A DNA stretch of 8,834 bases, taken from positions 1-8,834 of the forward strand of contig CALGLM010000416.1 in the NCBI GenBank assembly GCA_937930275.1, written 5' to 3'. This document shows positions 6,501 through 8,834 of the stretch, in pieces (within the stretch, counting starts at the first letter, position 1; each line of letters begins with the position of its first letter). The stretch is from an uncultured Ignavibacteria bacterium. Lineage in GTDB: Bacteria > Bacteroidota > Ignavibacteria > Ignavibacteriales > Melioribacteraceae. A model generated the notes under the pieces. That model saw only the letters and a list, made by a program, of their open reading frames with translations. It searched no databases and was not told the origin of the DNA. A program made the position numbers and the translations under genes.

Positions 6501-8834
6501 ATACGTATCAAGTCCTTTCGGTGCTAAATTTATTATCCATGAACTTGTTTCAAAAGGAGAAGCCGGGTTACTTATATTAACGTTTTTGTAACCTCCGGAG
6601 CCATCGGCAACTAACAAATAACTACTAAAGTATTTTAATGACTGTGCCGTGCCCGAAGTATTTAAACTACCCAATAAAATAGGGCTAATAGGATTTTTTA
6701 TGTTGAAAATTTTTATTCCGGCAGTACCGTCTGCCAAATATAATAATGAGTCGTTATTTGGTTTAAAAGTAATATAAAGTGCCTCACCGTCTGTATTGTA
6801 ACCTCCTAAATATTGAATTGAATTTGGATCGGCAATATTAAAACATAATAAACCGTTTAGGTTGTCTGCTACATATGCATAATTTCCGTTAACATAAACA
6901 TGGTTCGCAGAACCTATTGTGTTATATCCGCTTATATATACAGGATTATTTGGGTTGCTAATATCAATTATATGAAAACCGGCATCCATATCGGCAACAT
7001 AAGCATATTTGCCTTTAACCATAACATTATTTGCATTTCCCTGCGTATTAAAATTTCCTAAAAAAGTTGTTCTTCTTGAATCTGAGTATATAGAAAAGAT
7101 TTGACTTATACTTTGAATTGAGAAATTTTCGGTAGCACTTAATCTTACTTTACAATTAGATGATTGAGTATTAGGTATTGTCCATGCATAAGATCCTTGT
7201 GAAGCATTAACACTTCCTGCAATAAAATTCCAAGATTGTCCGGCATTAGTTGAATAATCTATTGTGATACTGTTAACGTTGCTACTAACCCAAGTGATAT
7301 TATGTACACTTCCTACTTCCCAAGTATCGGTAGGCTGAGGAGAGTTTAAAGTTATTGATTTGCCTGTTGAGGGAATGGTAAAAATAGCATCACTAATATC
7401 AAAAGGATCACTGTCAGTAACATCTTGAATTTTTACTTTACAATTTGGAGAAGGAGTATTAGGTATTAGCCAAGAATATAAACCTGAAGAACCCAAGCTG
7501 CTTTCCGTTATAGTAATCCAATTTGTACCGTTATTTGTTGTATATTCAATTTTGACATTGGTTAAGTTGGCTCCTTGCCACGTAATATTATAATTATTGC
7601 CGATTGACCAACTTTCTCCGCCGTTGGGTGCAGTTAATGTTAAATTTTGTCCTGCTTGTGCAATTACAAAATTTGAATTACTAATATCGTAAACAGAAGG
7701 AGAATTAACATCAGTTAATCTTACTTTACAAGATAATGAAGCGGTATTTGGAATTACCCAGTTATAAGAACCTATTGTTGCATTTATGTTATTTGCAATT
7801 ATTGACCAAGAACTACCTCCGTTTGTAGAATAATCAATTTTAATTGCCGAAACTCCGGTACTTGTCCATTTGATTTGCTGATTTGAACCAATATACCAAG
7901 TTTCGCCACCGTTAGGTGAATTAACTAAAATACTTTTTTGTAGTTGTGATACAATACTGAAAGGTGCAAAGCTTTCATCATTAATTAAAGAATTAGCGGC
8001 ATTACTAACTTTTATTTTACACTGTGAGGACGGAGAATTGGGAATTATCCAATTATATTTTCCCGATAATGCATTAGCACCGGATGTTATTACAATCCAA
8101 TTTGTTCCGTTATTTGTTGAATATTCAATTTTTACGTTTGTTATATTTGTACTTTGCCAATTAATTTCCTCAGTTAAGCCGACCTGCCATATTTCTCCTC
8201 CGTTTGGTTTTACTAATTCAATTGATTGCTGAGGTTCAGAAATTGTAAAAAATGCATCGCTTTCATCTACAATATTTGTACCCGAAGTAATTTTAACTAA
8301 ACATGAAGAAGATATTGTGTTTGGAATTAACCAAGCGAAAGTATTTAATGTTGAATTAATATTTGTTGCAATTATATTATAATTCGTTCCGCTATCAGTT
8401 GAATAATATATATTTAGTGATGTGTTAATGCTAACATCCCAAGTGATATTATAAGTATTTCCGATATTATATTTTTCTCCTCCGTTTGGTGTTAGTAAAG
8501 CAAACTTAATTATGGAAAATAGGGGAGATTGTACACTTATATTTTGATTTGTTAAATCTTGAATCTTTATCAAACAATTATCTGAAATATTATTGGGAAC
8601 GCTCCATTTATAACTACCGGAACCGGCAGAAATTGTAGTGATATCACTCCAATTAGAACCATTATTTGAAGACCATAATAATTTTATATTGCTAATTCCG
8701 CCACATTCCCATAATATATTAAAATCTTTGCCGGAAATTATTTTTTGTCCCAAAATAGGTGAATTTAAAATGAGTTTATATATTCTAAATAGATTATCGC
8801 TAACATCATTAATTAATGGTTCGGTTGAACTGCT
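3555..8834 (-). CDS. Giant T9SS-exported protein with Ig-like repeats and two LVIVD propellers (5' end off the right edge)
   Basis: The frame is open from base 8834 to the TGA at 3557-3555, giving 1759 visible residues. The N-terminus is missing: reading above the in-frame TTG at 8753 continues the repeat pattern (SSSTEPLINDVSD, then LILNSPILG), so that TTG is internal. Numbered from 8834, domains are: repeat tail 1-20; six Ig-like repeats 21-586; LVIVD propeller A 587-891; four repeats 892-1266; propeller B 1267-1565; FN3-like domain 1566-1667; T9SS type A sorting domain 1668-1759. The repeats resemble the Ser-Thr-rich GPI-anchored (Kre9/KNH-like) family. The protein is expected to cross the outer membrane by the type IX system and be released or attached to the surface. 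No catalytic residues were recognised. An adhesive or structural role is an inference; LVIVD propellers have no settled function. It ends 220 bases before the beta-helix gene on the same strand. Confidence 0.93.
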   Translation of the reverse strand, partial: SSSTEPLINDVSDNLFRIYKLILNSPILGQKIISGKDFNILWECGGISNIKLLWSSNNGSNWSDITTISAGSGSYKWSVPNNISDNCLIKIQDLTNQNISVQSPLFSIIKFALLTPNGGEKYNIGNTYNITWDVSINTSLNIYYSTDSGTNYNIIATNINSTLNTFAWLIPNTISSSCLVKITSGTNIVDESDAFFTISEPQQSIELVKPNGGEIWQVGLTEEINWQSTNITNVKIEYSTNNGTNWIVITSGANALSGKYNWIIPNSPSSQCKIKVSNAANSLINDESFAPFSIVSQLQKSILVNSPNGGETWYIGSNQQIKWTSTGVSAIKIDYSTNGGSSWSIIANNINATIGSYNWVIPNTASLSCKVRLTDVNSPSVYDISNSNFVIAQAGQNLTLTAPNGGESWSIGNNYNITWQGANLTNVKIEYTTNNGTNWITITESSLGSSGLYSWLIPNTPSPNCKVKIQDVTDSDPFDISDAIFTIPSTGKSITLNSPQPTDTWEVGSVHNITWVSSNVNSITIDYSTNAGQSWNFIAGSVNASQGSYAWTIPNTQSSNCKVRLSATENFSIQSISQIFSIYSDSRRTTFLGNFNTQGNANNVMVKGKYAYVADMDAGFHIIDISNPNNPVYISGYNTIGSANHVYVNGNYAYVADNLNGLLCFNIADPNSIQYLGGYNTDGEALYITFKPNNDSLLYLADGTAGIKIFNIKNPISPILLGSLNTSGTAQSLKYFSSYLLVADGSGGYKNVNISNPASPFETSSWIINLAPKGLDTYNSGMYTYVLSANTVNGMELHALKWNAANPTYQTSIMLPQPANNIICDDYYAYVADGTSGVRIVSILNINSFSETGHYDTPGETKGVSINNNYIYLADGTNGLVIVKNDIYIDDSIILTSPTDNSYLRAGDNVNITFQKSDMVEAVKIEYSIDNGNSWNVITEYTTSSNYSWSIPNINSSQCKIKVSNVINNNVNDVNSDPFTIYLPILALTAPNGGEIFINQNNVNLNWVSTGISYIKIEYSTDNGSTWNLISSNVTANSGNYVWNIPNISSDQCKIKISELNHTPALTDQSDNVFTINSPTLILIKPNGGEWWYGGDTVKIEWFTNLQWLDIKYSTNNGSNWIDLDSNVKASTGYYYWVLPELSSPNCLVKLSDAFDGIPAVQSANQFFIFQRGIKITQPIEGENWTVSTARIIKWNSISQIANVKIELSTNNGLNWTVISQSTSATNGLFYWQVPNTPSPNCRIRISDVLNPADSAGRKFIISGVLNYNTTWLSSYYDDGAYFDVFVKDNYAYLANSSNSLKIFDITNNLNPVKVSSYPLQSQGRGIFVKDSIAFISEYDAGLRLINIRNNSNPVQVGYFNTPGYAVRTVVKDNYAFVADLTKGLRILNIQNVSSINEIANYTPPKWVISLDIKNDFAFIANYDGGLKVLNINNPLIPIEIGSLSNLGNTRDIKYYDNHLYIASDPLGLLIVNVENPDAPYLVNSLNLGQSALGVDIIYPYAYLACTDLGVQIVNISNINNIFIEGFYNTPSSASDIFVKNNIVFTADYQGGIQIFRNDLPGAIPVNLTLFYSKVSNNSITINWETATELNNKGFYIERRKDDDIIESDFKEITFIEGKGNSTEMYQYSYIDKNLASGKYSYRLKQIDFDGTVNYSFVIESEIQVPKNFELSYNYPNPFNSSTNINFAIPNNCNVSIIFYNILGEQVLSINFGELIAGYYNYKFDASEYSSGVYFYSIIANEINSNNKFTKVHKMLLLK
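3558..3833 (-). other. T9SS type A C-terminal sorting domain
   Basis: Visible residues 1668-1759. It shows NYPNPFNSSTNINFAIP, then VSIIFYNILGEQV, then GYYNYKFDASEYSSGVYFYSI, and ends FTKVHKMLLLK. This order and the basic, hydrophobic tail are diagnostic of type IX secretion cargo. In known systems the domain is recognised at the outer membrane translocon and usually removed, with the cargo attached to the surface or released. Confidence 0.92.
3834..4139 (-). other. FN3-like domain before the sorting signal
   Basis: Visible residues 1566-1667. It begins VNLTLFYSKVSNNSITINWETATELNNKGFYIERR in two parts and continues FIEGKGNST, then YSYIDKNLASGKYSYRLKQIDFDG. This arrangement is very common just before T9SS type A sorting domains in Bacteroidota and Ignavibacteria, where it acts as a stalk or spacer. 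Confidence 0.8.
4140..5036 (-). other. LVIVD beta-propeller B, seven blades
   Basis: Visible residues 1267-1565. Seven blades each carry a motif such as DNYAYLANSSNSLKIFDI, DNYAFVADLTKGLRILNI or NDFAFIANYDGGLKVLNI, and the last ends GGIQIFRND. It is the same length as propeller A to within a few residues but clearly diverged in sequence, so the duplication is not recent. It is followed directly by the FN3-like domain. Confidence 0.85.
5037..6161 (-). repeat. Four tandem Ig-like (Kre9/KNH-type) repeats, array 2
   Basis: Four units of 93-95 residues lie at 6161-5880, 5879-5595, 5594-5316 and 5315-5037, between the two propellers. They share the pattern of array 1 and each keeps the IPN/LPE-xxSxxC turn. 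The first and fourth have degenerate openings (SPTDNSYLRAG, QPIEGENW), while the middle two have the classic APNGGE/KPNGGE start. Confidence 0.9.
6162..7076 (-). other. LVIVD beta-propeller A, seven blades
   Basis: Visible residues 587-891. Seven blade repeats of about 42 residues follow the pattern GxYNTxGxAxxVxVxxxYAYVADxxxGLxIxNIxNPxxP, typical of LVIVD repeat proteins. The fifth blade is the most divergent (YTYVLSANTVNGMELHALKW). The last ends with GLVIVKND. A count of seven suits a closed propeller. Confidence 0.85.
7077..8774 (-). repeat. Six tandem Ig-like (Kre9/KNH-type) repeats, array 1
   Basis: Six units of 89-97 residues lie at 8774-8508, 8507-8226, 8225-7938, 7937-7647, 7646-7359 and 7358-7077. 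The shared pattern is PNGGExWxxG, IxWxS, VxIxYSTNxGxxW, GxYxWxIPNxxSxxC, VxIxD and a final FxI strand. The first unit lacks PNGGE (it has SPILGQ), and the sixth has SPQPTDTW in its place. The tail of an earlier unit is visible at 8834-8775, so the array continues off the edge. Confidence 0.9.
7515..7564 (-). repeat. DNA-level repeat shared with 8094-8143
   Basis: These 50 bases match bases 8094-8143 at 45 of 50 positions without a gap. They code for the TNVKIEY(S/T)TNNGTNWI stretch of Ig-like repeats 5 and 3. The nucleotide identity is higher than needed for the protein pattern and suggests recent duplication or gene conversion between units. Confidence 0.7.

Noticed and set aside
8038..8232. 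Plus-strand reading frame of 64 codons
   Set aside because: It is antisense to Ig-like repeat 3 and has no independent support.
7077..8774. Regular array considered as CRISPR or a DNA satellite
   Set aside because: The period is about 282 bases, units are protein-coding and diverged, and no short identical direct repeats with unique spacers occur.

Overview
The window holds parts of two very large genes, both on the minus strand, separated by a 220-base gap. Neither is complete: the upstream gene runs off the right edge without its start, and the downstream gene runs off the left edge without its stop. No RNA gene, insertion sequence, CRISPR array or plus-strand gene could be supported.

The DNA is AT-rich. 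Three things point to the Bacteroidota or a related FCB-group lineage (Ignavibacteria-like bacteria are also plausible). One is a C-terminal type A sorting domain of the type IX secretion system, with its NYPNPFN motif. The second is the FN3-like domain that commonly precedes it. The third is a Bacteroidota-type promoter, TTTG-N20-TATATTTG, in front of the second gene. The species cannot be named from this.

Region by region, in the direction of transcription (right to left): 8834-3555 encodes the last 1759 residues of a giant secreted protein. It has one tail of a repeat, six full repeats of about 94 residues resembling the bacterial 'Ser-Thr-rich GPI-anchored' (Kre9/KNH-like) Ig-type repeat, a seven-bladed LVIVD propeller, four more repeats, a second seven-bladed LVIVD propeller, an FN3-like domain and a T9SS sorting domain. 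Bases 3554-3335 are intergenic, with a strong hairpin (possible terminator), a CRP/FNR-like palindrome and a promoter. Bases 3334-1 encode the first 1111 residues of a secreted right-handed beta-helix protein. It has a signal peptide and consecutive modules, each opened by a conserved header; the two complete modules end with a DYHL/SPAID...DMGAYGG closer. A PKD domain sits between modules 1 and 2, and module 3 is just beginning at the edge.

Both proteins look like extracellular, non-enzymatic, repeat-built surface or secreted proteins, perhaps adhesins. No catalytic motif was recognised in either. The second gene has its own promoter, so the two may be regulated separately despite being tandem. 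I did not find a new biochemical system. The unusual aspects are the alternating repeat/propeller architecture, one invariant cysteine in every Ig-like repeat, and the megarepeat design of the beta-helix protein.
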